DNA of 64,000 nucleotides from Lentilactobacillus raoultii (GCF_900411375.1 NZ_LS422991.1:1-64000), one strand, 5' to 3'. Positions 34,764-43,359 are shown, counted from the first letter of the stretch. Translations and numbers: made by a program. The notes: generated by a model not told the origin, from the letters alone.

Positions 34764-35309
34764 TTAATCATCGTCCTCTTCATCCAAGCCTTCGCGCGGT
34801 GTCCGCCCTAAGAGTGCTTGTAAAGAAGCAATCTGATGATTATTTTCACCTAGGAGAGTTGTCAAATGTTGAGCTAAAACCGGTCGATCTTCCTTTTCTG
34901 CTAACTTAATTGCCCGGGTAACAAATAAATTTGAGGTGTCATAATCGTGCACCAACTCATTAATTAACCACTCGGCTGTTTGATACTTATTTTGACCTTT
35001 TTCCCGCAACATTGCATACTCGGTAAACTCTTTTTGAGTAGTTGGCGTTAACAAGTCTTCATCGATTAACACGGTGCCCAAGTCGTCCTTTTGGCGATAC
35101 GCCTGCTGAAGCAAGTCAGCCATCACCTGTTTTAGAGCCGCCGCATGAAGCCCTTTGAGATACCACTTGGTCTGTTGCAATTTATCGGCCAAGACGACTA
35201 GGTTGGCAACAATGTGGCCAGTCATTGCGCCGGCTGTCGGCGTGTGATGATCAATGTCAGCCTGTTTAACTTCTGCTTGATATAATTTTTCTGGTGTTTC
35301 AGTTGTCAT
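34764..35309 (-). CDS. Dps/ferritin-like protein with atypical metal site
   Basis: 181 residues, mostly helical with a very acidic tail (GLDEEDDD). The segment ANLVVLADKLQQTKWYLKGLHAAALKQV and the last helix (LLGENNHQIASLQALLG) follow the Dps plan. The histidine expected before the conserved Trp in the ferroxidase centre is Lys here, so iron oxidation may be lost; ordinary Dps proteins store iron and shield DNA. RBS region AAGGGGAAAATTAAA precedes the ATG. Third gene after copA and copZ, 13 nt from copZ, hence a metal-homeostasis link. Confidence 0.65.
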   Translation of the reverse strand: MTTETPEKLYQAEVKQADIDHHTPTAGAMTGHIVANLVVLADKLQQTKWYLKGLHAAALKQVMADLLQQAYRQKDDLGTVLIDEDLLTPTTQKEFTEYAMLREKGQNKYQTAEWLINELVHDYDTSNLFVTRAIKLAEKEDRPVLAQHLTTLLGENNHQIASLQALLGRTPREGLDEEDDD

Positions 35310-35322
35310 TTTAATTTTCCCC

Positions 35323-35544
35323 TTACTTCACTTTAACTGATTTTACGTCGTATCCCAACTCAGTGACCGTCTTTGATAACTGATCGGCTGAAACCTGATC
35401 AGCGTCGAAATCCGCTTTAACCTTCGCAGCATTAAAGAGAACTTTAACCGTTTCAACTCCGGGCTGCTTTGCCAAGGCCCCCTGAATCTTCTGCATGCAT
35501 GATGGGCATGCCAAGGCATCTAATTGTAAAATTGCTTTTGTCAT
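35323..35544 (-). CDS. copZ: Heavy-metal-associated (CopZ-like) chaperone
   Basis: 73 residues from ATG 35544 with GGAGG 8-9 nt upstream. One HMA domain: the metal site is ACPSC in the first loop, followed by the usual helix (MQKIQGALAKQPGV) and ferredoxin-like beta strands. It should deliver a soft metal ion to the ATPase encoded 29 nt upstream, which itself lacks an N-terminal HMA domain. The typical copper chaperone motif is MxCxxC; here it is LACPSC, so the metal is not certain. Confidence 0.85.
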   Translation of the reverse strand: MTKAILQLDALACPSCMQKIQGALAKQPGVETVKVLFNAAKVKADFDADQVSADQLSKTVTELGYDVKSVKVK

Positions 35545-35573
35545 TTTTAAGACCTCCATTTTTCTATCTACGA

Positions 35574-37484
35574 TTACGATAACTTGATTTGCTTTTCGGT
35601 TACTTGATCTACATCAAGTTTTAGCGATTTTGTTTGATAACGAATCAGTCGCATTGCGTTGAAGATCACGACCAGGATACTAGCTTCGTGAACCAACATC
35701 CCACTGGCCATATAAATGTATCCGGCAATCAGCCCAATCAGCAGTAACGCAACCGTTCCAACGGCAATCACAATGTTTTCTTTGGTGTTGAGCACCGTCT
35801 TCTTAGCCAACCCAAAAGCATGAACCAACTCGTCAAATCCGGAAGACATCAATACCACATCCGAGGTTTCAACCGCGACATCTGTGCCGCTGCCCATTGC
35901 AATGCCAATATCCGCGGTAGCCAGTGATGGACTATCATTAATGCCATCTCCGACAAAGGCGACAGTTTGCCCAGCATGTTGCAGCTGTTTTACGTAAGCA
36001 ACCTTTTCCTCTGGTAAGAGGTCCGCATGCACGTCATCAAGTTGCAGCTGATTACCAACCGCCTGAGCTGTGAGCTGATTATCGCCCGTCAGCATCACCG
36101 TTTTCTTAACCCCCAGTTTCTTCAGCTGAGCCAAGCTTTCCTTGACACCATTTCGAATGACATCCGAAATACCAAGAATCAAGTAAACCCGCTGATCAAC
36201 TGCTACAATCACCGAAGAACTCCCCCGCTGCTGAATTTTTCGTAAATCTGCCGTTTGTTTAGCAGACAAGTGGATGCCATGATCAACCATCAACTGTTGA
36301 TTACCAATCAGCACCTGTTTTTGATTGACCTGAGCACTCATCCCACGGCCCTTTATCGTCTGACTTGATGTTACCGGCAACGTCGCAAAATCAAGCTGCT
36401 GATGGTCGGCAAACCCTACCATGGCCCGTGCCAATGGGTGATCGGATTGGGCTTCAACCGCTGCTGCCAATGACAGACCAGATTGATCATCAACGTAATG
36501 GTAAGCAGTTGTCACTGCCGGTTTACCTTCCGTTAAGGTCCCGGTTTTGTCAAAAATAACCGTTTCCACGTGACTCAGGGTATTCATGACATCGCCACCC
36601 TTAACCAAGACACCATGCTTGGCGCCATTACCAATTCCAGCGACGTTTGAAACCGGGGCCCCAATGACCAACGCACCCGGGCAGCCAAGTACCAAGACCG
36701 TGATTGCCAACTTGAAATCAGCGAAGATCACGCCAACCAATACCGCAATCACCAAAACAGCCGGTGTGTAGTAAGTCGCAAAGCGATCAATGAATTTTTC
36801 GGCTGGTGATTTGGTGTCCTGGGCCTCTTCAACCAGGTCAACGATTTTACCAAAAGTGGTATCCTCACCAACCTTGGTGGCTTTCACCTTGAGAGTCCCA
36901 TTATCCAAGATAGTACCTGAATAGACTTGATCACCAACAGCTTTGACAACCGGCTTGGATTCACCAGTGATACTGGCCTCGTTAACGTAAACGGTTCCCG
37001 AAACAATTTGACCGTCAACCGGCACTTGCGCCCCCGTTTTAACGAGGACAACATCCCCAACGTCAACAAAATCAACATCCGTTTCCGTTGGATGACCGGC
37101 TTGATCAAGGACCAAAGCCGTGGTGGGGGCCATTTCCGTCAGATCTTTAATTGAATGTCGGGTTTTAGCCAACGTTTTATTTTCCAAAAACGTCCCAAAT
37201 AAGAACAGAAAAGTGACGATGGCCGATTCGTTGTACTCACCAATGATAAAGGCTCCCACAACGGCAATGCTGACTAATAGTTCAATGCTGATGGTTTTAA
37301 AGCGAAGCGCCGAGACTGCCCGCAGGACAATTGGGACCGCTGAGATAAGGGATGCCAGGATAAACGCAATTTGATATAACCAGGTCATCTGCATTACCCC
37401 ACCCAGCAAGCCAATGCCAATCAGGCCCGCAGTCACTGCCGTTATCTGATTTGTATGTTGATTAATAAATCGTTGAAATTTCAC
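35574..37484 (-). CDS. copA: P1B-type heavy-metal transporting ATPase with CPG motif
   Basis: 636 residues from GTG 37484 (AAGGAGG 9 nt upstream). Intact P-type motifs: TGES, DKTGTLTEG, SDHPLA and GDGINDSPSLATAD. The membrane metal motif reads GCPGALVIG, i.e. CPG instead of the CPC of copper pumps, and the last helices carry GMLVHEASILVV, closer to the HEGST of P1B-4 pumps. Metal specificity is therefore open (copper, iron, cobalt or other). No metal-binding N-terminal domain, that role being taken by copZ. First gene of copA-copZ-dps, under a probable FNR-type activator. The symbol copA is conventional only. Confidence 0.75.
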   Translation of the reverse strand: MKFQRFINQHTNQITAVTAGLIGIGLLGGVMQMTWLYQIAFILASLISAVPIVLRAVSALRFKTISIELLVSIAVVGAFIIGEYNESAIVTFLFLFGTFLENKTLAKTRHSIKDLTEMAPTTALVLDQAGHPTETDVDFVDVGDVVLVKTGAQVPVDGQIVSGTVYVNEASITGESKPVVKAVGDQVYSGTILDNGTLKVKATKVGEDTTFGKIVDLVEEAQDTKSPAEKFIDRFATYYTPAVLVIAVLVGVIFADFKLAITVLVLGCPGALVIGAPVSNVAGIGNGAKHGVLVKGGDVMNTLSHVETVIFDKTGTLTEGKPAVTTAYHYVDDQSGLSLAAAVEAQSDHPLARAMVGFADHQQLDFATLPVTSSQTIKGRGMSAQVNQKQVLIGNQQLMVDHGIHLSAKQTADLRKIQQRGSSSVIVAVDQRVYLILGISDVIRNGVKESLAQLKKLGVKKTVMLTGDNQLTAQAVGNQLQLDDVHADLLPEEKVAYVKQLQHAGQTVAFVGDGINDSPSLATADIGIAMGSGTDVAVETSDVVLMSSGFDELVHAFGLAKKTVLNTKENIVIAVGTVALLLIGLIAGYIYMASGMLVHEASILVVIFNAMRLIRYQTKSLKLDVDQVTEKQIKLS

Positions 37485-37514
37485 GTGTCGTTGCCTCCTT
37501 GATATGATACATTG

Positions 37515-37556
37515 AGTATATGAGGATTTTGATTTAAAATAATTGACACAGGTCAA
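37515..37556 (-). promoter_or_regulatory. FNR/CRP-type site and -10 box of the copA operon
   Basis: TTGAC-ACAG-GTCAA (37543-37556) is a perfect 5-4-5 inverted repeat of the CRP/FNR type. The minus-strand -10 TATACT (37515-37520) puts +1 near 37508, so the site is centred at -41.5, the standard position for activation, and no -35 is present. No CopY box (TACAnnTGTA) is seen. Confidence 0.65.
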
Positions 37557-37598
37557 GAATTCGAGTTTAATTTTTAAATTAAGCTTGAATTTGCTAAA

Positions 37599-37640
37599 TC
37601 ACTCATCCTTAAAAGAGCCTCTTTTGGTTTGTTGAGTGAT
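37599..37640 (+). promoter_or_regulatory. Nested inverted repeat upstream of the SDR gene
   Basis: ATCACTCA (37599-37606) pairs with TGAGTGAT (37633-37640), and an inner AAAAGA/TCTTTT stem lies between. There is no T run, so it is an operator or 5' leader hairpin for the gene at 37679 rather than a terminator. Confidence 0.4.
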
Positions 37641-37678
37641 CTCAGGAAACTGAAAAAGAAGTTTAAAGGAGGAACATC

Positions 37679-38317
37679 ATGAAAATTATCGTTATTGGTG
37701 CCACCGGCCGAGTTGGTCAAAAATTAGTGGCTAAATTAGCCGAAGATAAAAATGATCAAATTTTAGCGGGCGCCAGGAAACCGGAAGCTATTATGAAGGC
37801 TGCCAACGTTAAACCATTTAAAATCGATTTACATGATACGAAGGCCGACCTGTTAGCCGAGCTACCGGAAGCCGATGCACTGATTTTTGCTGCCGGCTCT
37901 GGTGGCCGAGATCTCTTGCAGGTTGACTTGAACGGTGCCGTTAAAGTGATGATCGAAGCCGCTAAAAAAGGGATTGAGCGGTTTGTCATGCTGAGTTCCA
38001 GAGATTCCCTAACGCCGGATGCGTTTAGCGGCGATGATCCATCACCATTGGCCAATTACTTGATTGCCAAGCATTTTGCCGATCTCTGGTTAATCAAAAA
38101 TACCACCCTTGATTACACCATTCTGCAACCAACCGCGTTAACCGAAACGCCGGGTACCGGCAAAGTCAGTTTGGGCGAGTATACCAATCACGACAATAGT
38201 ATCGAAAACGTTGCCAACGTACTAGCTCAAATCGTTAAAAGTGATAACACCATTGGTAAAATTTTGCCGATGAGCGACGGCGCAACCCCAATTGAGGATG
38301 CCGTCAGTGAAGCTTAA
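37679..38317 (+). CDS. NAD(P)-binding SDR-like oxidoreductase
   Basis: 212 residues. Rossmann motif IVIGATGRVGQKL at the N-terminus, second strand AGARKPE, and an atypical SDR active-site area (SSRDS and Y-L-I-A-K) as in the YhfK/NmrA-like group of small NAD(P)-binding proteins. These are annotated as sugar epimerase-like or quinone reductase-like, but their substrates are mostly unknown. RBS AAAGGAGGA 6 nt before the ATG. Single gene with its own terminator, divergent from copA. Confidence 0.85.
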   Translation: MKIIVIGATGRVGQKLVAKLAEDKNDQILAGARKPEAIMKAANVKPFKIDLHDTKADLLAELPEADALIFAAGSGGRDLLQVDLNGAVKVMIEAAKKGIERFVMLSSRDSLTPDAFSGDDPSPLANYLIAKHFADLWLIKNTTLDYTILQPTALTETPGTGKVSLGEYTNHDNSIENVANVLAQIVKSDNTIGKILPMSDGATPIEDAVSEA

Positions 38318-38325
38318 TAATGATT

Positions 38326-38362
38326 AAAAGGTTATTCAACTCTGATTGAATAGCCTTTTTTT
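38326..38362 (+). terminator. Terminator of the SDR gene
   Basis: A 14-bp stem with one wobble (38326-38339 with 38346-38359) and a T7 run, just after the stop codon. Confidence 0.88.
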
Positions 38363-38535
38363 ATTATGTTTGTAATGTTTTATAACATCTAACGGTCAGT
38401 GGCCAAAATATTTTTCAACTTTTTTGTTTTTCAAAAATCACTAGATTACGGGCTTTTGAGATCGTTTCCATTTTTAAGAGTCTAAAAATTGGTTAAGAAC
38501 CATTCTAACAACGTCTGGACGATTCCAATTGATGA

Positions 38536-38552
38536 TGTTAGAATTTATGACA
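38536..38552. promoter_or_regulatory. GlnR box upstream of amtB
   Basis: TGTTA-N7-TGACA matches the GlnR/TnrA consensus TGTNA-N7-TNACA exactly. It ends 23 nt before the amtB start codon, so it should overlap the core promoter or transcript start, a position that fits repression by GlnR with glutamine surplus. The rest of 38363-38535 shows no gene. Confidence 0.75.
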
Positions 38553-38575
38553 TTAAATAAAAAGGAAGCGATGTT

Positions 38576-39916
38576 ATGAATGCTGCAAATACGTCATTTA
38601 TGATTTTATCCAGTATTTTGGTCTTATTCATGACACCCGGGCTGGCTTTCTTCTACGGCGGCCTGGTGTCAAAACGCAACGTTGTCAACACAATGTTATC
38701 CGTGTTCGTGATGACCGGAGTTGCCATTGTGCTCTGGGTCATGGTTGGTTACAGTCTTTCTTTTGAAGGCGACATCCACGGCGTAATTGGAACGTTCAAC
38801 AATTTCTTCATGAACGGCGTCAAATTAGGCGCATTAACCGCGACTAAGATTCCCACAGGTATCTTTTCAATTTTTGAAATGATGTTTGCCATTATTACAC
38901 CGGCGCTCTTTGTCGGGGCGGTTGTTGGGCGAATCAAATTCAACTTCTTACTAGTTTTCTTAATTCTCTGGTCCATTTTGATTTACTACCCAATGGTTCA
39001 TCTGGTTTGGAGTCCAAACGGCTTGTTAGCCGGACTAGGAACCCTTGACTTTGCTGGTGGGACAGTTGTTCATATTAATGCCGGGGTTACTGCTTTCGTA
39101 TTATCGGCTTTCTTAGGGAAACGAATTAAGTTTGGCGATAAACCACACACTCATTACAATCTGCCTTGGGTTTTACTAGGTGCCACCATTCTGTGGATTG
39201 GCTGGTATGGCTTTAATGCCGGTTCCGCACTGGGTGTCGATAACATTGCCGCTCAGGCCACGATTACGACAACCATGTCGACTGGGACCGCTATGGTCAC
39301 TTGGATGATTTTGGATATGATTATTTCCGGTAAGCCGACATTGGTAGGCGTTTGTACCGGAACACTATGTGGGTTGGTTGGCATTACGCCTGCTTGTGGC
39401 TTTGTCACCATCGCCGGTTCGTTTTGGATCGGGATGTTTTCCACCTTTGCCAGCTACTTCTTCGTTAACTATCTCAAAGACCGAATTGGTGTCGACGATG
39501 CCCTCGATGCCTTTGGTTGTCACGGAGTGAGTGGAATCGTTGGCAGTATCTTTACCGGTTTGTTTGCCACCAAAGCAGTCAATCCAATTGTTGCCCACAA
39601 CGGCCTCTTTTACGGCGGCGGCTGGCATCAATTAGGCGTGCAGGTCTTTGCCACACTGGTCACCATTGTCTTCGTTTCAATCGCAGCTGCCATTATTATC
39701 AAAGCGCTTGGCGTGATTATGCCAATGCGAGTTGACCGTAAGGAAGAAGAGCTGGGCCTGGATAAAGGTGAACACGGTGAAGAAGCCGACTACACCGTTG
39801 AAATCAGTAACGACATGGCCGCTTATCAATCCGATATGAATATGTACGCTAAAGAATTCAGAGGGCAAATGGCCGGCCTAAACGCTCCTAAGACGCCTGG
39901 ACCAAGAGACCACTGA
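38576..39916 (+). CDS. amtB: Ammonium transporter
   Basis: Membrane channel for ammonium uptake, 446 residues with 11 membrane helices. Family signatures include the N-terminal TPGLAFFYGGLVSKRN, the twin-histidine pore segments (DFAGGTVVHINAGV, then DAFGCHGVSGIVGSIFTG) and the aromatic gate GWYGFNAGS. RBS AAAAGGAAG. No glnK/glnB gene follows, so post-translational control by a PII protein would have to come from elsewhere. Preceded by a perfect GlnR box; followed by a strong terminator. Confidence 0.95.
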   Translation: MNAANTSFMILSSILVLFMTPGLAFFYGGLVSKRNVVNTMLSVFVMTGVAIVLWVMVGYSLSFEGDIHGVIGTFNNFFMNGVKLGALTATKIPTGIFSIFEMMFAIITPALFVGAVVGRIKFNFLLVFLILWSILIYYPMVHLVWSPNGLLAGLGTLDFAGGTVVHINAGVTAFVLSAFLGKRIKFGDKPHTHYNLPWVLLGATILWIGWYGFNAGSALGVDNIAAQATITTTMSTGTAMVTWMILDMIISGKPTLVGVCTGTLCGLVGITPACGFVTIAGSFWIGMFSTFASYFFVNYLKDRIGVDDALDAFGCHGVSGIVGSIFTGLFATKAVNPIVAHNGLFYGGGWHQLGVQVFATLVTIVFVSIAAAIIIKALGVIMPMRVDRKEEELGLDKGEHGEEADYTVEISNDMAAYQSDMNMYAKEFRGQMAGLNAPKTPGPRDH

Positions 39917-39979
39917 CAATTTCATTAACATCGCACTACAAAATTTGCTTCTAATTTATTAAACTATTTCTCAATCATT

Positions 39980-40026
39980 AAGCTGCTTTTGAAGTCTGGT
40001 ATACTGATTTCAAGAGCAGCTTTTTT
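39980..40026 (+). terminator. Terminator of amtB
   Basis: A 14-bp stem with one wobble (39980-39993 with 40009-40022) followed by TTTTTT. It lies within a longer open frame of the next gene, supporting the later start chosen for that gene. Confidence 0.88.
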
Positions 40027-40066
40027 CGATGAATTAAAAAACAATGAAGAGAAAGGAGTCATTCAA

Positions 40067-40543
40067 GTGACTTATTCGCGCTCAGAGCATATTGAAATGG
40101 TTAATATGTGTATGATTTATGATCCGGCAACTCAATCTGTGTTGGTAGAGGACAAAACCGATGTCGCCTGGAAATTCGGCCATACATTTCCAGGGGGACA
40201 CGTTGAAAAAAATGAATCCTTATATGACGCCATGGTTCGAGAAGTTTACGAAGAAACCGGCTTAACCGTCAGCCATTTGGAAGCTTGTGGAACCGTTGAA
40301 TGGTTTAATCAGGATCCTGCTTACCGCCGGTTGGGATTTTTATATAAAACGACCCATTTTTCTGGCACCTTAAAACAAAGTGATGAGGGGAAAATCTATT
40401 GGCTGCCTCTCGCCGAATTAAATGAAAAAAATACTGCCGAGAGCTTTATGAAGTTTCTCAAGATTTTTACCGATTCAACCACCGTTGATGCCACCTCACA
40501 AGTCATGAACGGGTCATTATCAATAATCCCCAAAGAGGAATGA
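40067..40543 (+). CDS. Nudix hydrolase, 8-oxo-dGTPase type
   Basis: 158 residues from GTG 40067, with AAAGGAG 8 nt upstream; the frame is open back to 39989 but that stretch contains the amtB terminator. The Nudix box is complete (residues about 43-65: GG-H-V-E-K-N-E-S, then REVYEETGL). Such proteins hydrolyse nucleoside diphosphates linked to another group; the MutT-like YjhB/MutX subgroup of lactobacilli clears oxidised nucleotides. Exact substrate unknown. Followed after about 80 nt by a lipid-kinase gene. Confidence 0.88.
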   Translation: MTYSRSEHIEMVNMCMIYDPATQSVLVEDKTDVAWKFGHTFPGGHVEKNESLYDAMVREVYEETGLTVSHLEACGTVEWFNQDPAYRRLGFLYKTTHFSGTLKQSDEGKIYWLPLAELNEKNTAESFMKFLKIFTDSTTVDATSQVMNGSLSIIPKEE

Positions 40544-40625
40544 ATTCAGCGAGTTCGATATAATGATAAGTGAAGCAACTTCAACTCAAGATGCCACACT
40601 TGGCAATTTCGAAGGAGGGAAGTTT

Positions 40626-41534
40626 ATGCGATCTTATCTGATTATGTATAACGGAACAGCCGGTAAATCCGACAATGAAGCTATTGCGAAGAAGGCGCAG
40701 CGAGTTTTAAGCGAAGCTGACAAAAGCGTTGACGTGGTTGCTACCGGCTCCGAAAAAGAAGCTGTTCAGCAAGCCGCCTCAGCTACCACTACTCACGACT
40801 GTTTGGTCACGATCGGTGGTGATGGCTCGATTAATACCGCTTGCAAAGGCTTCTTGAAGGCTGGTAACTCAATTCCTCTAGGCATCATTCCTGGTGGCAC
40901 TGTCAATAACTTTGCGCGTGCTTTGAAGCTTCCCCTGGATCCGGACCAAGCTATTTTAACTCTACTAGATAGCCAGCCTGCCAAAGTCGACTTGGCAACG
41001 ATTGGTAATATTCCGATGGTCAGCAGTTTAACCCTTGGGCGTTTGGCAGATATTTCGCAAAACGTCAAACAGGACGAAAAGCGCCGGTTTGGGGTGTTGA
41101 TCTACCTGTTTAAGGGTCTCAAAGAGTTATTCACTAACCGTTCCTACAAACTGAAAATAACCGCTAACGGTCGCAGTGAAACCTTGCGGGCCCAAATTCT
41201 TCTGATCACAACCACTAACTCCGTCGGCGGCAACGTCGCCTTTAATCCTGACGCCACCTACGATGACGATTTTCTGCACGTTTTCATTCTGAAAGAATTT
41301 ACACTGCCAAAAATTATGACTTATGGCGCCTTTTTCTTATCGGGAAATCTTAAGAACGCTCGAGGCGTCAAGTATTTAAAATGCAAACAAATTCAAATCG
41401 AAAACCTCTCATCTCGCGACATTAAAACCCGCATTGATGGTGATCCGGCAATGGCATTACCAATTACCGTCCGAATTAAAGCTGATTTTCTCAGGGTATT
41501 ACTTCCTCGTAAGGCAAATTCCAAAAACGATTAA
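40626..41534 (+). CDS. Diacylglycerol kinase-family lipid kinase
   Basis: 302 residues from ATG 40626 (GAAGGAGGG 5-8 nt upstream). The DAGK catalytic domain is clear: YNGTAGK at the start, VTIGGDGSINTA (nucleotide loop) and GIIPGGTVNNFARAL, with the C-terminal beta domain (IDGDPAMALPI). Soluble DgkB-type enzymes recycle diacylglycerol left from lipoteichoic acid synthesis to phosphatidic acid, but the YegS/BmrU group of similar size is an alternative. Probably one unit with the Nudix gene. Confidence 0.88.
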   Translation: MRSYLIMYNGTAGKSDNEAIAKKAQRVLSEADKSVDVVATGSEKEAVQQAASATTTHDCLVTIGGDGSINTACKGFLKAGNSIPLGIIPGGTVNNFARALKLPLDPDQAILTLLDSQPAKVDLATIGNIPMVSSLTLGRLADISQNVKQDEKRRFGVLIYLFKGLKELFTNRSYKLKITANGRSETLRAQILLITTTNSVGGNVAFNPDATYDDDFLHVFILKEFTLPKIMTYGAFFLSGNLKNARGVKYLKCKQIQIENLSSRDIKTRIDGDPAMALPITVRIKADFLRVLLPRKANSKND

Positions 41535-41552
41535 AGAATTCTCCAGAGACTC

Positions 41553-41597
41553 AAAAAAGCAATTAGCAAGTTTGTAGAACCTGTTAATTGCTTTTTT
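41553..41597 (+). terminator. Terminator of the lipid kinase gene
   Basis: A 13-bp stem (41553-41565 with 41585-41597) in which the right arm ends in T6, 18 nt after the stop. Confidence 0.85.
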
Positions 41598-41750
41598 GAA
41601 TTTTGTTTCTGTTAAGAAAATGGGATTTGTACTCTAATCAATAACTGTAAAGATTGGTATCACACTATCGGAAAAGAGTCACCAAGAAAACACTGGTGTG
41701 AGTGCCCGATACTGCGGACGAGCTGCTCTCAAAGTCAATCACATAACTGG

Positions 41751-43172
41751 CTATTCAGGATCAGTGGCCACTAAGCCACCAGCCAAATTACCCATATTAG
41801 GTTTATCAGCTTTAACAATTAACTGTTCGTTAACAAAGGCCATTTGACCAATATGACTCATTTCACGGCCATAGCCTGATAATTTGACACCACCAAATGG
41901 TAATTCAGGCAACGATACCATGAAGTTGTTAACAAAGACCATCCCGGTTTCAATCTGACCGGCAACTTCTGCACCGTGATCAGGATCACCTGAGAAGACA
42001 ATGCCGCCCAAGCCATAAGGTGAATCATTGGCAACATCAATTGCTTCCTGTTCGCTGTGAACTTTATAAACGGTGGCAATTGGACCAAACAACTCCGTCT
42101 TATAAGCCGGATTATCTTTATCAATATCCGTTAAGATCGTTGGCATAAAGAATTGGCCTGGTAAGTCAATTGGCTGGTTACCATAAACCACCTTAGCACC
42201 ATGGGCAATCGCATCATCCAATTGTCCCTGAAGCTTATTCTTAGCCTTTTCAGTATTCATTGGCGCCAAAGTCGTTGCAGGATCCATTGGGTCACCTGGT
42301 TTAACAGCAGCAAAGTGTGCCTTCAATGAATCAACAAATTCATCATAAACGTTATCCATTACAATGAACCGTTTGGATGACGTACATACTTGACCACAAT
42401 TGTAGAGACGTGCCCGCCATGCGATGTCATTCACATCATCCATGTTGGCATCTCCCAAGACAACAAATGGATCCATGCCGCCAAGTTCCATCGTGTTCTT
42501 CTTAAGGTTCTTACCAGCAGCACCAGCAACAGCAGTCCCACCACGTTCAGAACCAGTTAGCGCAACGCCTTGAACCCGTGGATCTTCAATAGCTTTAGTG
42601 ACTTGATCATAAGATAAGAACAGGTTAGTTAATGAGCCTTTAGGAGCACCAGCTTCCGCAACTACATCGGCAAACATCTGAGCTGACGTTGGTGTATTAG
42701 AAGCGTGCTTTAAAATCATTGGGTTACCCACCATAAAGTTTGGCGCAAAGACTCGCATGATCTGATAATAAGGGAAGTTCCATGGTTCAACCATCATCAC
42801 AACCCCAGTTGATTGATGACGAATCTCAGCTTCACCGGTCGCAATCGTCTTAACTTTTTCCGGCTTAAGTAATTCTTCACCATGGTCCGCAAACCAGTCG
42901 GCAATAATCGCTACCAGCTCAACTTCGCCCTTTGACTCACGATAAAGTTTTCCCATATCAATGGTACAAGCTTTTGATAGTTCATCCGAATGTTCCCGTA
43001 ATTTAGCAGCAATGTTATGAAGAATTTTTGCACGTTCTGAGATTGGCTGCTTGCGCATGGTCTTATACAGATCATGTGCCGTTGCCAATGTTTTTTGTAA
43101 CTGCTCATCAGTTGCGAATGGATATTCTTTAACCACTTCATTGTTGTACGGGTTAACAGTTCTATATGCCAT
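41751..43172 (-). CDS. NAD(P)-dependent aldehyde dehydrogenase (succinate-semialdehyde type)
   Basis: 473 residues. Aldehyde dehydrogenase fold with catalytic cysteine in NCGQVCTSSKR, general-base glutamate in MELGGMDPFVV and the cofactor segment VEPWNFPYYQ. Closest by eye to the succinate-semialdehyde dehydrogenases (GabD/Sad) that are common in heterofermentative lactobacilli and may oxidise other aldehydes. RBS GGAGGAG 9 nt before the ATG. Monocistronic; its mRNA has a leader of about 109 nt with a stem-loop (43219-43248). Confidence 0.9.
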   Translation of the reverse strand: MAYRTVNPYNNEVVKEYPFATDEQLQKTLATAHDLYKTMRKQPISERAKILHNIAAKLREHSDELSKACTIDMGKLYRESKGEVELVAIIADWFADHGEELLKPEKVKTIATGEAEIRHQSTGVVMMVEPWNFPYYQIMRVFAPNFMVGNPMILKHASNTPTSAQMFADVVAEAGAPKGSLTNLFLSYDQVTKAIEDPRVQGVALTGSERGGTAVAGAAGKNLKKNTMELGGMDPFVVLGDANMDDVNDIAWRARLYNCGQVCTSSKRFIVMDNVYDEFVDSLKAHFAAVKPGDPMDPATTLAPMNTEKAKNKLQGQLDDAIAHGAKVVYGNQPIDLPGQFFMPTILTDIDKDNPAYKTELFGPIATVYKVHSEQEAIDVANDSPYGLGGIVFSGDPDHGAEVAGQIETGMVFVNNFMVSLPELPFGGVKLSGYGREMSHIGQMAFVNEQLIVKADKPNMGNLAGGLVATDPE

Positions 43173-43218
43173 CTTTTGATTCTCCTCCTAAAGTCGATTT
43201 TAAACGTCTCACAATCTC

Positions 43219-43315
43219 AGACAGTTTCGAAACTTATATCCACTGTCTATGTACCCCAATGCGTTCAACATTTTGAATCCATTTAAAGATTAGCACAACT
43301 TGAAAACAGTTACAA
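43219..43315 (-). promoter_or_regulatory. Promoter and structured leader of the aldehyde dehydrogenase gene
   Basis: Minus-strand -35 TTGTAA (43310-43315), 17-nt spacer, -10 TAATCT (43287-43292). In the leader an AGACAG/CTGTCT stem (43219-43248) encloses the palindrome AGTTTCGAAACT. No riboswitch class recognised. Confidence 0.55.
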
Positions 43316-43359
43316 GAAAATACTTTGTGATTTTCAAAACCAAGTGTTTCGTCAGAAAA

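Larger units (their letters stand above)
34403..35449. repeat. Direct repeat copy B (sdpI-dps-copZ), intact
   Basis: Counterpart of copy A at 30575-31630, offset by about 3.82 kb. Both genes are complete here, and copZ continues beyond the repeat to its start codon. Crossing-over between A and B would delete the DCC-sdpABC operon and leave one sdpI-dps-copZ-copA locus. Confidence 0.8.

Noticed and set aside
30575-35449. Composite transposon or integrative element around the SDP-like operon
   Set aside because: No transposase, integrase, terminal inverted repeats or tRNA site; the flanks are duplicated chromosomal genes, so homologous recombination is the simpler view.
37485-37678. CopY operator upstream of copA
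   Set aside because: No TACAnnTGTA on either strand; the only strong inverted repeat is of the FNR type.
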